Below, piece after piece: positions 18,442 through 26,884 of a DNA stretch of 48,076 bases. The first letter of the stretch is position 1. Each line of letters starts with the position of its first letter. The notes beneath the pieces were generated by a model, which saw nothing but the letters and a program-made list of their open reading frames with translations, was not told the DNA's origin and did no database searches. The translations under genes were made by a program, and so were the position numbers. Source of the stretch: Rhodospirillaceae bacterium (GTDB lineage Bacteria; Pseudomonadota; Alphaproteobacteria; Rhodospirillales; Rhodospirillaceae); contig JABJAH010000013.1 in assembly GCA_018666155.1 (NCBI GenBank), positions 1 through 48,076 of the forward strand, read 5' to 3'.

Positions 18442-20046
18442 ATGAGATCTCGCCAATCCCTTCTGCGTGCGTTCGCCACCGTAAGCGGCATGACCTTGAT
18501 CAGCCGGGTGACAGGCTTTGTTCGCGATATCCTGATTGCTGGTGTGCTCGGAGCGGGTCTGGCAGCAGACGCGTTTCTGATCGCTTTTCAGTTTCCAAAC
18601 CTGTTCCGCCGTCTTTTTGCTGAAGGAGCGTTCTCGGCTGGGTTCGTGCCGATTTTCTCTGAGATATTGGAAAAAGAAGGCCGAGATAAAGCGCTGCGCT
18701 TTGCCGAACAATCCTTTGCCGTCCTTGCCACCGTATTGTTCTTCTTCGTTCTGGTGATGATGGTCGCGATGCCGGTCGCGTTGTTTGCCATTGCGCCTGG
18801 CTTCAGCAATATCCCAGGTCAAATGGAACGTGCATCCGAACTGGCCCGCATCGCTTTTCCGTACTTATTTTTCATCTCTCTGGTTTCGTTGCAGTCTGGT
18901 GTGCTTAACGCCCTAGACCGTTTTGCTGCCGCAGCTGCAACTCCGATTCTTTTGAATTTGACGTTGATCACGGCGGTTTTGTTTGCCTTATCCTCCGGGA
19001 TGGACGCGTCCGTCGCGCTGGCCTGGGGGGTTGCGTTGGCCGGTGTCATTCAATTTGCTTGGTTGGCATGGCGCGTGCGGGTCGCAGGGATGCCCCTTGG
19101 GCTCGTTCGGCCGCGGTTGTCGCCACGGGTACGGCAGTTGCTCATACGAATCCTACCGGTGGTGTTTGGGGCTAGCCTGTATCAGCTCAATCTTCTCATC
19201 GACAAAATAATAGCGACCCTGGTTTCCGTTGGTGCCGTGTCATGGCTCTACTTTGCAGATCGCGTGAACCAGCTTCCACTCGGGGTGATTGGTGTTGGTA
19301 TCGGAGTCGCTCTTCTACCAATGCTGTCTCGCTCCATTCAAAATGACAATCCCGAAGAGGCGCTCCGGGCCCAGAACCGTGCGATCGAAATCAGTCTTGT
19401 TCTCACTCTTCCGGCTGCCGTCGGGCTCTTAGTTCTAGCGCACCCCATTGCGGCTGCGCTGTATGAGCGCGGCGCCTTCACCGTTTCTGATCGACAGGCC
19501 GTTGGCGCAGCTCTTGCTGCCTTAGCTGCTGGGCTACCGGCTTATGTTTTGATCAAAGCGCTCGTGCCTGGGTTCTTCGGTCGTCAGGATACAGCGACGC
19601 CGGTCAAAATATCGGCGGTGGCGATGATCGTTAATATTGCTCTGAATCTCATTCTCATGCGGTCACTCGGACACGTGGGCATCGCCTTAGCCACGGCGAT
19701 ATCAGCGTGGCTAAACGCTGGTTTGCTTGGCGTTGTTTTGGTGCGGCGCGGCCATCTCGTTTCTGATGAGCGGCTGACAAAGCGTCTGCCTCGCATTTGT
19801 CTGGCCAGTGTGGCGATGGGAGCTGCGGTGTGGATAGGCCTGACTCTTCTGACCGACACCTTCGGCTCTCTTTTTGGTGCGCCGGGAATAGCATCAGCGG
19901 CTGAATTGCCACGTGCCCTAGGCCTCACCAGCCTCATAATTCTTGGTGTCGGTGTGTATGGTGGCGTTCTTCTTGCGACGGGTGGGGCCGCGCTGAGCGA
20001 TTTCAGAAGCCTCCGCCGTACTGCACCAACAGACGAGGCTGTCTAG
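18442..20046 (+). CDS. murJ: Lipid II flippase MurJ
   Basis: Polytopic inner-membrane protein of 534 residues, 13 to 14 helices, of the MOP superfamily. It flips undecaprenyl-PP-linked peptidoglycan precursor to the periplasm. The N-terminus has the family hallmark SRVTGFVRDILIA followed by ADAFLIAFQFPNLFRRLFAEGAFSAGFVP, which carries the conserved Arg residues of the central cavity (RDIL near residue 28 and RRLFAEG near 53). ATG start at 18442, 71 bp after glnD. Gene order glnD-murJ-trpS is common in alphaproteobacteria. Confidence 0.96.
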   Translation: MRSRQSLLRAFATVSGMTLISRVTGFVRDILIAGVLGAGLAADAFLIAFQFPNLFRRLFAEGAFSAGFVPIFSEILEKEGRDKALRFAEQSFAVLATVLFFFVLVMMVAMPVALFAIAPGFSNIPGQMERASELARIAFPYLFFISLVSLQSGVLNALDRFAAAAATPILLNLTLITAVLFALSSGMDASVALAWGVALAGVIQFAWLAWRVRVAGMPLGLVRPRLSPRVRQLLIRILPVVFGASLYQLNLLIDKIIATLVSVGAVSWLYFADRVNQLPLGVIGVGIGVALLPMLSRSIQNDNPEEALRAQNRAIEISLVLTLPAAVGLLVLAHPIAAALYERGAFTVSDRQAVGAALAALAAGLPAYVLIKALVPGFFGRQDTATPVKISAVAMIVNIALNLILMRSLGHVGIALATAISAWLNAGLLGVVLVRRGHLVSDERLTKRLPRICLASVAMGAAVWIGLTLLTDTFGSLFGAPGIASAAELPRALGLTSLIILGVGVYGGVLLATGGAALSDFRSLRRTAPTDEAV

Positions 20047-20051
20047 CCCGC

Positions 20052-20080
20052 TTGACCCTATGAGAGCGCTGGGCTATCCC
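20052..20080 (+). promoter_or_regulatory. Candidate promoter for trpS
   Basis: TTGACC at 20052-20057 (five of six bases of the -35 consensus) is followed after 17 bp by TATCCC at 20075-20080, a weak -10. The predicted start of transcription would be about 30 bp before the trpS ATG. It lies right after the murJ stop. Confidence 0.4.
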
Positions 20081-20115
20081 CGCGTCACCTCACAGTCAAA
20101 CCTACGGCGTGTCTC

Positions 20116-21129
20116 ATGGCGTTTCCCAGCAATCGTATTCTTTCGGGCATTCAGCCCACCGGTAATCTGCATCTTGGTAACTACCTGGGGGCGATGAAAA
20201 ACTGGGTGGCGATGCAGAACGACTATGAATGTCTGTTTTGTATTGTCGATTTACACGCGATTACGGTTTGGCCTGACCTTGGTGAAATTGCTCAATCGTC
20301 ACGGGAAGTAGCTGCGGGCATGATCGCGTCGGGAATTGATCCCGAACAAAGCGCATTGTTTATCCAAAGCCATGTGCCGGCTCATGCCCAATTGGCTTGG
20401 ATTTTTAACTGCGTTGCGCGTCTGGGCTGGCTCAACCGTATGACTCAGTTCAAAGACAAAGCGGGAAAAAATAAAGAAAAAGCTTCATCGGGCTTGATGG
20501 TGTATCCTAACCTCATGGCCGCCGATATTTTGGTTTACAAAGCGAGCCATGTGCCGACCGGCGAAGATCAGAAACAGCACCTGGAGTTGGCGCGCGACAT
20601 TGCCCAGAAATTTAATGTCGACACGGGCAAAGACGTCTTCCCATTACCTCAACCTGTTATCCAGGGGCCGGGAACACGCGTCATGAGCTTGCGTGACGGC
20701 CAACGCAAAATGTCTAAGTCAGATGTATCCGACATGACACGAATTAACCTGACAGATACTGCTGATGTCATCGCCGATAAAATCAAACGGGCGAAGACCG
20801 ATCCCGAAGCGTTGCCGGATTCGGCAGCGGGTTTGGCGGAGCGTCCCGAAGCGGCCAACCTCATCAATATTTATGCGGCTTTGGTTGACCGGTCCGTTGA
20901 CGATGTTGTTTCAGAATTCTCGGGCCAGGGATTCGGTGCCTTTAAACCCAAGTTGGCTGATCTCGCGGTATCAATCCTTGGGCCAATCGCAGACCGCATG
21001 ACCGAACTATTGTCTGATCCCGCTGAACTTGACCGATTGCTCGCTCGCGGCGCTGACAAAGCCAATGATCTTGCGAACCCTGTGTTGGCTGAAGCCTACG
21101 ACGCGATAGGCTTTTCTAAACGGGGATAA
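20116..21129 (+). CDS. trpS: Tryptophanyl-tRNA synthetase
   Basis: Class I aminoacyl-tRNA synthetase that charges tRNA-Trp. The 337-residue product has the expected length. The HIGH-type motif is in [12 protein letters not shown] (HLGN at 19-22), and the KMSKS loop is exact at 198-202, followed by SDMTRI. The segment [18 protein letters not shown] binds substrate in the family. Start is ATG at 20116. The gene ends 5 bp before the end of a convergent nitroreductase gene. Confidence 0.97.
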   Translation: MAFPSNRILSGIQPTGNLHLGNYLGAMKNWVAMQNDYECLFCIVDLHAITVWPDLGEIAQSSREVAAGMIASGIDPEQSALFIQSHVPAHAQLAWIFNCVARLGWLNRMTQFKDKAGKNKEKASSGLMVYPNLMAADILVYKASHVPTGEDQKQHLELARDIAQKFNVDTGKDVFPLPQPVIQGPGTRVMSLRDGQRKMSKSDVSDMTRINLTDTADVIADKIKRAKTDPEALPDSAAGLAERPEAANLINIYAALVDRSVDDVVSEFSGQGFGAFKPKLADLAVSILGPIADRMTELLSDPAELDRLLARGADKANDLANPVLAEAYDAIGFSKRG

Positions 21130-21134
21130 GGCCC

Positions 21135-21728
21135 TTAGATCACCTCGCACGCTTGGTGAAAGTCAAAGCGAGGTCCGCGAGGGTGCACGCTCTTGTCGTC
21201 GCCATAGCCGATATTGCAGAGAAAATTGACCTTGAAGCGGCCGTCGGGAAAGAAGGTCGTGTTTACCATATCAACGTCAAAACCAGACATTGGCCCACAG
21301 TCCAAGCCAAGCGACCGTGCCGCCATCATCAAATAGCCGCCTTGCAACGTGCCGTTCCGTAAAGCTGTTTCGGTCACGAGGTCATCATTGCCGGTAAACC
21401 AGGCTTTCGCATCCGTATGAGGAAACAGCTCTGGCAAGTGTTCATAGAATCGCATGTCGTGCGCGATTATTACGGTAACCGGCGCTGACATCGTTTTATC
21501 CAGGTTGCCTGCAGGCAGCGCTGGCCTCAGTTTTTCTTTGCCCTCGGGTGTGGCGACAAAGACAAACCGCGCCGGAGAACAGTTCGCCGACGTCGGCGCC
21601 ATTTTCAAAAGATCAAATATCTTATGAAGAGTGTCGTCGCTCACCGGCTCGGGGTGCCAACTGTTCTGTGTTCTAGCGTCGCGGAACAGAAGGTCGAGAC
21701 CGGTGTCATCAAGAGCAGAGCGAGGCAT
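21135..21728 (-). CDS. Nitroreductase-family FMN oxidoreductase, RutE/HadB-like
   Basis: A 197-residue flavoprotein. The family features are RDARTQNSWHPEPVSDD near 17-33, the APTSANCSPARFVFV flavin-contact block near 44-58, and GLDCGPMSGFD near 141-151. This subgroup includes malonic semialdehyde reductase RutE, but no other pyrimidine-degradation (rut) gene is nearby, so the substrate stays open. ATG start at 21728. Divergent from the deacetylase gene, whose start is only 37 bp away, and convergent with trpS. Confidence 0.85.
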   Translation of the reverse strand: MPRSALDDTGLDLLFRDARTQNSWHPEPVSDDTLHKIFDLLKMAPTSANCSPARFVFVATPEGKEKLRPALPAGNLDKTMSAPVTVIIAHDMRFYEHLPELFPHTDAKAWFTGNDDLVTETALRNGTLQGGYLMMAARSLGLDCGPMSGFDVDMVNTTFFPDGRFKVNFLCNIGYGDDKSVHPRGPRFDFHQACEVI

Positions 21729-21765
21729 GGCGCGTCCTTTTCGTCTATCTGATAGAATAGCGGTT

Positions 21766-22830
21766 ATGAAACTTCTGCTTATCAGACTTTGTTTCGCTAC
21801 GGCACTATTTACCGTAGGGACGGGTCACATAGCCTTAGCGTCCAAGGCGGCCGTGATCCTGATGTACCACCGGTTCGGTGAAGGCGACCTGCCGTCGACC
21901 AACACAACCATCGCTCAGCTTGAAGATCACATCGAGGCTCTAAAAGAGGGCGGATACACCGTCGTTCCATTGGCCGATGTAGTGTCGGCATTAAACGGCG
22001 CACACAGTCTGCCACCGCGCTCTGTCGCCATTACGGTTGATGACGCCTATCGGTCTTTTCTGACGATCGGCTGGCCACGCCTTAAGGCGGCGGCTTTTCC
22101 GGTAACCCTCTTTGTCGCGACAGAAGGTGTGGAAGCGGGTTACAGCGACATGATGACCTGGGATAAAATCCTCACGCTGCAACAAGAGGGTGTTTCTATC
22201 GGCGCCCATAGCCATGGTCACAACCATTTCCCGTCTTTGAGTGCAGCGGCGGTTAATCAAGATTTAGCCCGCATGACCGCGACGTTTGTGCGAGGTCTTG
22301 GAGTGGCGCCAAAACTATTCGCCTACCCCTATGGTGAGGCCAGCCTTGCCGACATGACGGCGGTTCGCGATGCGGGGTTTACGGCTGGGTTTGGGCAACA
22401 TTCGGGGGCTGTTGGTCCGCTGGCCAATACGTTCTATCTCCCGCGCTTCGCCCTTAACGAACAATACGGCAGTGCTAAGCGGTTTCGCCTCATAATTGAA
22501 ACCGTACCGCTACCAGTGGCGGCGATCTCTCCTGCCGATCCGGTCCTTCAGCAGAACCCTCCCACCATCACCATTGAAGTTGCAGACTCGCTTTCTAATT
22601 TGGCGGACGTGACTTGTTTTGGGCCAACGGGTGCACCGCTCGCGGTAGACGTTCGCGCCAACATCCTTTCACTGACTCCAATGACACCGTTTCCTATCGG
22701 TCGCACGCGGTTGAATTGCACTCTGCAATCCGTGGACCGCATAACCCAAGGGCGATGGCATTGGTTCGGATGGCAAATGATTGCGGGGTTTGAGTCTGAA
22801 GGCGTCGCGGTTCATCCGCGCAATCGCTGA
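21766..22830 (+). CDS. Exported polysaccharide deacetylase (NodB-type, CE4)
   Basis: A 354-residue secreted protein. The N-terminus is a classic signal peptide (MKLLLIRLCF with a hydrophobic core, probable cleavage near residues 24-26 after HIALA). The NodB domain follows: MYHRF at 33-37, catalytic/metal TVDDAY with Asp92-Asp93, the metal-binding HSHGH at 148-152, and FAYPYGE at 185-191. About 100 further residues form a probable beta-rich accessory domain. It would remove N- or O-acetyl groups from a periplasmic or surface glycan; whether peptidoglycan or exopolysaccharide is unknown. The start is set by the signal peptide; the frame extends upstream but overlaps the divergent gene. Confidence 0.9.
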   Translation: MKLLLIRLCFATALFTVGTGHIALASKAAVILMYHRFGEGDLPSTNTTIAQLEDHIEALKEGGYTVVPLADVVSALNGAHSLPPRSVAITVDDAYRSFLTIGWPRLKAAAFPVTLFVATEGVEAGYSDMMTWDKILTLQQEGVSIGAHSHGHNHFPSLSAAAVNQDLARMTATFVRGLGVAPKLFAYPYGEASLADMTAVRDAGFTAGFGQHSGAVGPLANTFYLPRFALNEQYGSAKRFRLIIETVPLPVAAISPADPVLQQNPPTITIEVADSLSNLADVTCFGPTGAPLAVDVRANILSLTPMTPFPIGRTRLNCTLQSVDRITQGRWHWFGWQMIAGFESEGVAVHPRNR

Positions 22831-22856
22831 CGGTTGGCTCGACTAAACAATAAATC

Positions 22857-23885
22857 TTAGTTCGCTTCTGCCATCTGAATCATGACGTCCGGTGCAGCCA
22901 ACTTTGCGTTGTCGAGAGGTTGGAGTCGGTTGACCCGCATAATGGCACGTAAGGACTCGACGTAGGCTTCACCGCGTTCCGAATATCGTGTCAGTGTTTC
23001 GGCCAAAGCCCATCCATCCAGGTCTTCACCCGCGGTTAGCGTTGCGGCCCGTCGCTCGCGAAACGTGGCGTACGCCCAATGGGTGTTGAGGTTTTTTGCG
23101 TACGCTTTTACCGATTCAAGGGGCGCTGCAAAAGCGCGAACCGCGTAAGCTTGGCCTTCGCGTTGCTCCGTCGGCACGATGCCGGCGTCTTCGTTCCATA
23201 CCCACTGTCCGAATAAGGCGTTGCCTTCACGTGCAAAACGCGACGTGCCCCAGGCGCTTTCTTCGACAGCTTGAGCAAGCGCAAGAGCCGTGGGAATAGG
23301 AGCAACGCGTGCTTTTAGGACATCGACTAATTCGGGTAGGCTGACGTCTTCTTCGACACGGTCAATGCCGTAGCGTGTGGCGAGGTCATCAATCCAAATA
23401 CTAGCGGCCTCATCTAAGTTTATGTCCTCGTCATCAACACTGAAGGTCGAGGCGATCGTGAGCAGGCGATCACGATCTATCGCAATTTCTTCATTCGCTG
23501 TCAGTATTAGCGGAAGGACAGAACGGAAGAACATGCGCTTCCGTCGGTCGACAGCCCGTATGTCTTTCAGGCCCTCTGGAACGTCTGAAACAATGAGTCG
23601 CGGAACTGCGCGATCTTCTTCGCGGATACCATCAAGGGAGTAGCCAAATCGAACAAAGGTTTCTTCAAGAGCGTCGATCGCAAGGTCTTCACCCGTAAGG
23701 ATAATACGGCCGTCACTGATGGTGCGTGTCGTGTCGCTGATTTGGACTGCCGCAAGAAATAAAATTATCGCGACGGCGACAGCTTCTGCTTCAAGCGGTC
23801 GACGGATCGCTTGGGCGTAAAGTGCACGAAGGGCCCCAATGATCCAGAGGCCCAAAGATTTAAGGAATGTTATGACGCGCAGCAA
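22857..23885 (-). CDS. Bax-like N-acetylglucosaminidase, membrane anchored
   Basis: A 342-residue protein with one N-terminal membrane helix (about 33-49) and a periplasmic domain ending in a glucosaminidase fold of the GH73/Bax group. The active-site stretch is AQAVEESAWGTSRF with the likely catalytic Glu209, then EGNALFGQW at 220-228. Such enzymes cut the peptidoglycan glycan chain. The start codon is an unusual TTG at 23885; it is supported by GGAG 7 bases upstream on the coding strand. nfu lies 35 bp upstream on the same strand. Convergent with the deacetylase gene, so two glycan-active exported enzymes sit tail to tail. Confidence 0.85.
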   Translation of the reverse strand: MLRVITFLKSLGLWIIGALRALYAQAIRRPLEAEAVAVAIILFLAAVQISDTTRTISDGRIILTGEDLAIDALEETFVRFGYSLDGIREEDRAVPRLIVSDVPEGLKDIRAVDRRKRMFFRSVLPLILTANEEIAIDRDRLLTIASTFSVDDEDINLDEAASIWIDDLATRYGIDRVEEDVSLPELVDVLKARVAPIPTALALAQAVEESAWGTSRFAREGNALFGQWVWNEDAGIVPTEQREGQAYAVRAFAAPLESVKAYAKNLNTHWAYATFRERRAATLTAGEDLDGWALAETLTRYSERGEAYVESLRAIMRVNRLQPLDNAKLAAPDVMIQMAEAN

Positions 23886-23920
23886 CGAGCAGCTCCAAAC
23901 GTGTTGTTGAGCCGCCTAGA

Positions 23921-24487
23921 TTACAGGACTGCTTCGACTTGCGTTACTTCTGGAACATAGTGGCGCAGCATATTTTCAATACCTGACTTTAACGTCATGG
24001 TTGAGCTTGGGCAGCCGGCACAGGCTCCACGCATATGCAAATATACCGTGCCGCCCTTAAAGCCTTTGTAGATGATGTCACCGCCATCTTGGGCGACGGC
24101 TGGCCGCACCCGAGTTTCAATAAGTTCTTTGATCTGCTCGATGACATCAGGGTCTGCATCATCATCGGCAAAGGTGTCGTTTTCATCATTGCCGGCGGCA
24201 CCGTCCAACAACAAAGGCTGGCCCGAAGTGTAGTGATCCATAATGGCGCCGAGGACGAGTGGCTTGATCACTTGCCAATCCATGTCGTCGGTTTTGGTGA
24301 CGGTTACAAAATCGGTGCCAAAGAAAACCCCGGTGACGCCATCCAATTCAAAGAGCCGACGTGCAAGGGGAGACTGCTGCGCGTCTTCTGCAGCCGTAAA
24401 ATCAGCCACGCCACTTTCCATGACCGGCCGGCCGGGCAGAAACTTCAAGGTTGCTGGATTGGGGGTCGGCTCGGTTTGAATAAACAT
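23921..24487 (-). CDS. Nfu-type iron-sulfur cluster scaffold/carrier protein
   Basis: A 188-residue protein with the Nfu N-terminal domain (MFIQTEPTPNPATLKF at the start) and the C-terminal NifU domain. The cluster-binding CxxC is in RGACAGCPSS with Cys156 and Cys159, followed by the TLKSGIENML helix. It carries [4Fe-4S] clusters to client enzymes. The ribosome-binding site AGGA is 8 bases before the ATG. A palindromic site GGAC-N7-GTCC lies about 43 bp upstream. It stands downstream of the Usp gene on the same strand, 104 bp apart, an order common in this class. Confidence 0.94.
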   Translation of the reverse strand: MFIQTEPTPNPATLKFLPGRPVMESGVADFTAAEDAQQSPLARRLFELDGVTGVFFGTDFVTVTKTDDMDWQVIKPLVLGAIMDHYTSGQPLLLDGAAGNDENDTFADDDADPDVIEQIKELIETRVRPAVAQDGGDIIYKGFKGGTVYLHMRGACAGCPSSTMTLKSGIENMLRHYVPEVTQVEAVL

Positions 24488-24530
24488 CAGAAATATCCTG
24501 GTCGGGTTTGAAAGGTCTGCCAGTTAATTA

Positions 24531-24545
24531 GGACTAAATCGGTCC
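24531..24545 (-). promoter_or_regulatory. Palindromic operator-like site upstream of nfu
   Basis: GGAC at 24531-24534 and GTCC at 24542-24545 flank an A/T-rich seven-base centre, 44 to 58 bp before the nfu ATG. The location fits a promoter-overlapping operator. Rrf2-family iron-sulfur regulators (IscR type) bind sites of similar architecture in alphaproteobacteria, so that is the first candidate; this is inference. Confidence 0.35.
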
Positions 24546-24591
24546 AGTCTCAAGGGCGAAGGCGGTCTGTGAGCAAAACGAGGATCAGAAA

Positions 24592-25083
24592 TTAGGTCAA
24601 GGCGTCGATTTCGTCTGCTGTTAGGTTTCCTGGCACGATGGTGACAGGTAAGGCAATTTTACCTGCTAAACGGCCAGAAAGGGCCGTTACTAAGGGGCCT
24701 GGCCCCTCTTCTCCGGCGCTCGCGCCGAGGACGAGCACGGAAATATCCGCCTGCTCTTCAATAACCGCGAGAAGTTGCTCGTTGGTGTCGCCCTCGCGCA
24801 AATACAACGTCGGCATCCGCCCTGTTTGCCGCTGTACATCAGCGGCAACACGCTGAAGAAGTTTTTCGGCTTCAGAGCGGGCTTCCGTGTCCATGAGATC
24901 AGCGATGCTGGCGAAATGATGAAAATCCGATGGCTCAACAGCGTGAAACAGGCCGACGCTTCCGTTGGTGTGTAGCGCGCGTCGGCAGGCAAAGCGAAGC
25001 GCTGCGCTCAATTCCGCAGACGAATCAACAACGAGCAGGAATGTGCGGGGATGCTCCAGAGTGTCTTGGTCTTGGTCTGTCAC
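24592..25083 (-). CDS. Universal stress protein (UspA family)
   Basis: A 163-residue cytosolic alpha/beta protein. Features are the N-terminal FLLVVDSSAE strand with its Asp, VLVLGASAGEEGPGPLV and the C-terminal LPVTIVPG strand, which corresponds to the ATP-binding G-2x-G-9x-G(S/T) region, although the spacing is not canonical. The start is taken as GTG at 25083: AGGAG lies 8 bases upstream and overlaps the TAG stop of the preceding gene, implying translational coupling. The frame extends upstream to 25128 inside that gene without support. Confidence 0.88.
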   Translation of the reverse strand: MTDQDQDTLEHPRTFLLVVDSSAELSAALRFACRRALHTNGSVGLFHAVEPSDFHHFASIADLMDTEARSEAEKLLQRVAADVQRQTGRMPTLYLREGDTNEQLLAVIEEQADISVLVLGASAGEEGPGPLVTALSGRLAGKIALPVTIVPGNLTADEIDALT

Positions 25084-25094
25084 GGCCACAACTC

Positions 25095-25844
25095 CTAAGT
25101 CCGCCTGAAGGCGGCTTCCGCCGCCCAACCGGCCAGCACAGCAATAACAATGGCGAGCAACCCATAAAGCGGCGCTAAATTGTGAGCGAAGTCATAAATA
25201 TCAGCGCCAATACCGGTCTTCGAAATGATCAGAGGGACGAACTCGCCGCTGACCACGTCACCGTTTCTGAACAGATAAATGCCGACCTCATAAGCTCCGG
25301 TTGGAACATTGGCTGGAAAATGAAGCTCTGCTCGAAACAGCCGGTTCGCCAACAGCGACACCTTTCCATTTTCTGGACTGTATAAGCCACGCTCCGTATT
25401 CAACCGGATCAGCGCGTCCCCATAGGTTTGACGAATGTCTTCGGGCTGCCCGGAATCGACGAACTTCAGTTTAAGGTTCTCGACACCGATCTCGTAGAGC
25501 GAGCGTATTCGTTCAGACGTAAACGCCTCAACATCGCGATTGCTCGCAACATTGTAAAAAGACGGTACGTCTCGCATCGCGACGGCTTCGGAGTTCGCCC
25601 AAATCGGTCCGAAACGATCTTTGCGGCGAATGGTTACATCTTTTGCGGGACCACGGACTACGATGACAACATCGCCAGGGCCATCCGTTGCACCAAATAG
25701 CAAAACATCAGTGCCCGTAAAACCGGTGGTAATGGCAACCAGGTGGTTTGAAAGGTCCGCCACAAGGGGAACGCTTTGTGCCGCTGCCGGTCGGGCCAGG
25801 CCGAGCGCGAGGACGATGATCAGCAAGACATCCCGTGTTTTCAT
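25095..25844 (-). CDS. TIGR02186-family exported membrane-anchored protein
   Basis: A 249-residue protein of unknown function. A signal peptide (residues 1-22, ending in ARPAAAQ), an extracytoplasmic beta-rich domain, and one C-terminal membrane helix (about 222-242, LYGLLAIVIAVLAGWAAEAAF) are visible. This matches the TIGR02186 family, which is nearly always encoded next to a TauE/SafE exporter, as here: its ATG overlaps the exporter stop (ATGA, 25841-25844). It is probably a periplasmic partner of that transporter. Confidence 0.85.
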   Translation of the reverse strand: MKTRDVLLIIVLALGLARPAAAQSVPLVADLSNHLVAITTGFTGTDVLLFGATDGPGDVVIVVRGPAKDVTIRRKDRFGPIWANSEAVAMRDVPSFYNVASNRDVEAFTSERIRSLYEIGVENLKLKFVDSGQPEDIRQTYGDALIRLNTERGLYSPENGKVSLLANRLFRAELHFPANVPTGAYEVGIYLFRNGDVVSGEFVPLIISKTGIGADIYDFAHNLAPLYGLLAIVIAVLAGWAAEAAFRRT

Positions 25845-26773
25845 TCTCCGATACCGCCGAAGGAAAACGGTTCACTGGGTGTGACGACCAAATCAAAAGC
25901 GAGCTTGAGACAAACCCCGAGAACGATCAGCGCGAGCAGAACGCGCAATTGTTCGCCACGGAGCTTGGCGCCCATTCGTGCGCCAACCTGTGCACCCACC
26001 ACACCGCCAATCAGTAGAATAAGGGCAAGGACCACATCAACGGTTTGGTTGACCGTTGCCTGGAGAAAGGTCGTGTTGGCGGTGACGAAGATGATTTGAA
26101 AAAGTGAGGTGCCAATCACCACTTGGGTGGGCATGCCAAGGAGATAAATCATGGCTGGTACCATGACGAAGCCACCGCCGACTCCCATGATGGCGGCGAG
26201 GATGCCGACGACGAACCCGATTGCGAGCGGCAACAGGGCAGAAATATAGAGCTTTGATTTACGAAAGCGCATTTTGAAGGGCAAGCCATGCATCCACGTA
26301 TGGCGACCCGGACCACGCGCTGATCGAGGCGAGCGGCCCGCTGGTGCAGCCCGTCGACGCAAGATGGCTTTAGTGCTTTCGTAGAACATCAGTCCGCCGA
26401 TGACGCCTAGGAAAATGACGTAACTCAACGAAATCACCAATTCGATTTGACCAAGCCCGCGCAATACGGAGAACAAAGCGACACCGAAGGTGGAGCCGAT
26501 GAGTCCCCCGACGGTTAAAACGGCCCCCATGCGCAGGTCAACATTGCCGCGCCGCCAATGAGCGAGAACACCGGAAACAGAACTGGCGACGATTTGATTG
26601 GCTTCAGTGCCGACCGCAACAGCTGGCGGGACGCCGATAAAAAAGAGCAGCGGGGTCATAAGAAACCCGCCACCAACACCGAACAGGCCAGACAACAAGC
26701 CGACAACCCCACCCATACCCAGAATGAGGAAAATATTCACCGACATCTCGGCGATGGGGAGGTAGATCTGCAT
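25841..26773 (-). CDS. TauE/SafE-family anion (sulfite/organosulfonate) exporter
   Basis: A 310-residue membrane protein built from two related halves of about four helices each. Each half carries the family glycine motif: GLFGVGGGFLMTP near 28-40 and AIMGVGGGFVMVPA near 193-206. A basic cytosolic loop (about 137-170) joins them. The family exports sulfite, sulfoacetate or similar anions, but the substrate is not readable. First gene of a three-gene operon with a TIGR02186 protein and Usp. The GGAGGAG ribosome-binding site is unusually far from the ATG, with a hairpin between (see 26774-26793). Confidence 0.88.
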   Translation of the reverse strand: MQIYLPIAEMSVNIFLILGMGGVVGLLSGLFGVGGGFLMTPLLFFIGVPPAVAVGTEANQIVASSVSGVLAHWRRGNVDLRMGAVLTVGGLIGSTFGVALFSVLRGLGQIELVISLSYVIFLGVIGGLMFYESTKAILRRRAAPAGRSPRSARGPGRHTWMHGLPFKMRFRKSKLYISALLPLAIGFVVGILAAIMGVGGGFVMVPAMIYLLGMPTQVVIGTSLFQIIFVTANTTFLQATVNQTVDVVLALILLIGGVVGAQVGARMGAKLRGEQLRVLLALIVLGVCLKLAFDLVVTPSEPFSFGGIGE

Positions 26774-26793
26774 GCCGGTTGGCCGGCTCCTCC
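26774..26793 (-). promoter_or_regulatory. Hairpin between Shine-Dalgarno and start codon of the TauE gene
   Basis: On the coding strand a strong GGAGGAG (26793-26787) is followed directly by GCCGG-CCAA-CCGGC (26787-26774) and then ATG. The perfect 5-bp GC stem fills the whole 13-15-base space between ribosome-binding site and start. Folding would bring the two close together; alternatively it could hinder ribosomes. Confidence 0.5.
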
Positions 26794-26884
26794 AGGCGAA
26801 AAAAGTGAATTGGTATAAGGCTTTGTACGGCTCACACCTCGAGTGATCAAGGGAAAAGCCTACAGAATTCTTCGCAACGTCCGT

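Noticed and set aside
24035..24511. 158-codon open frame opposite nfu
   Set aside because: Antisense to the conserved Nfu domains; no similarity or initiation signal.
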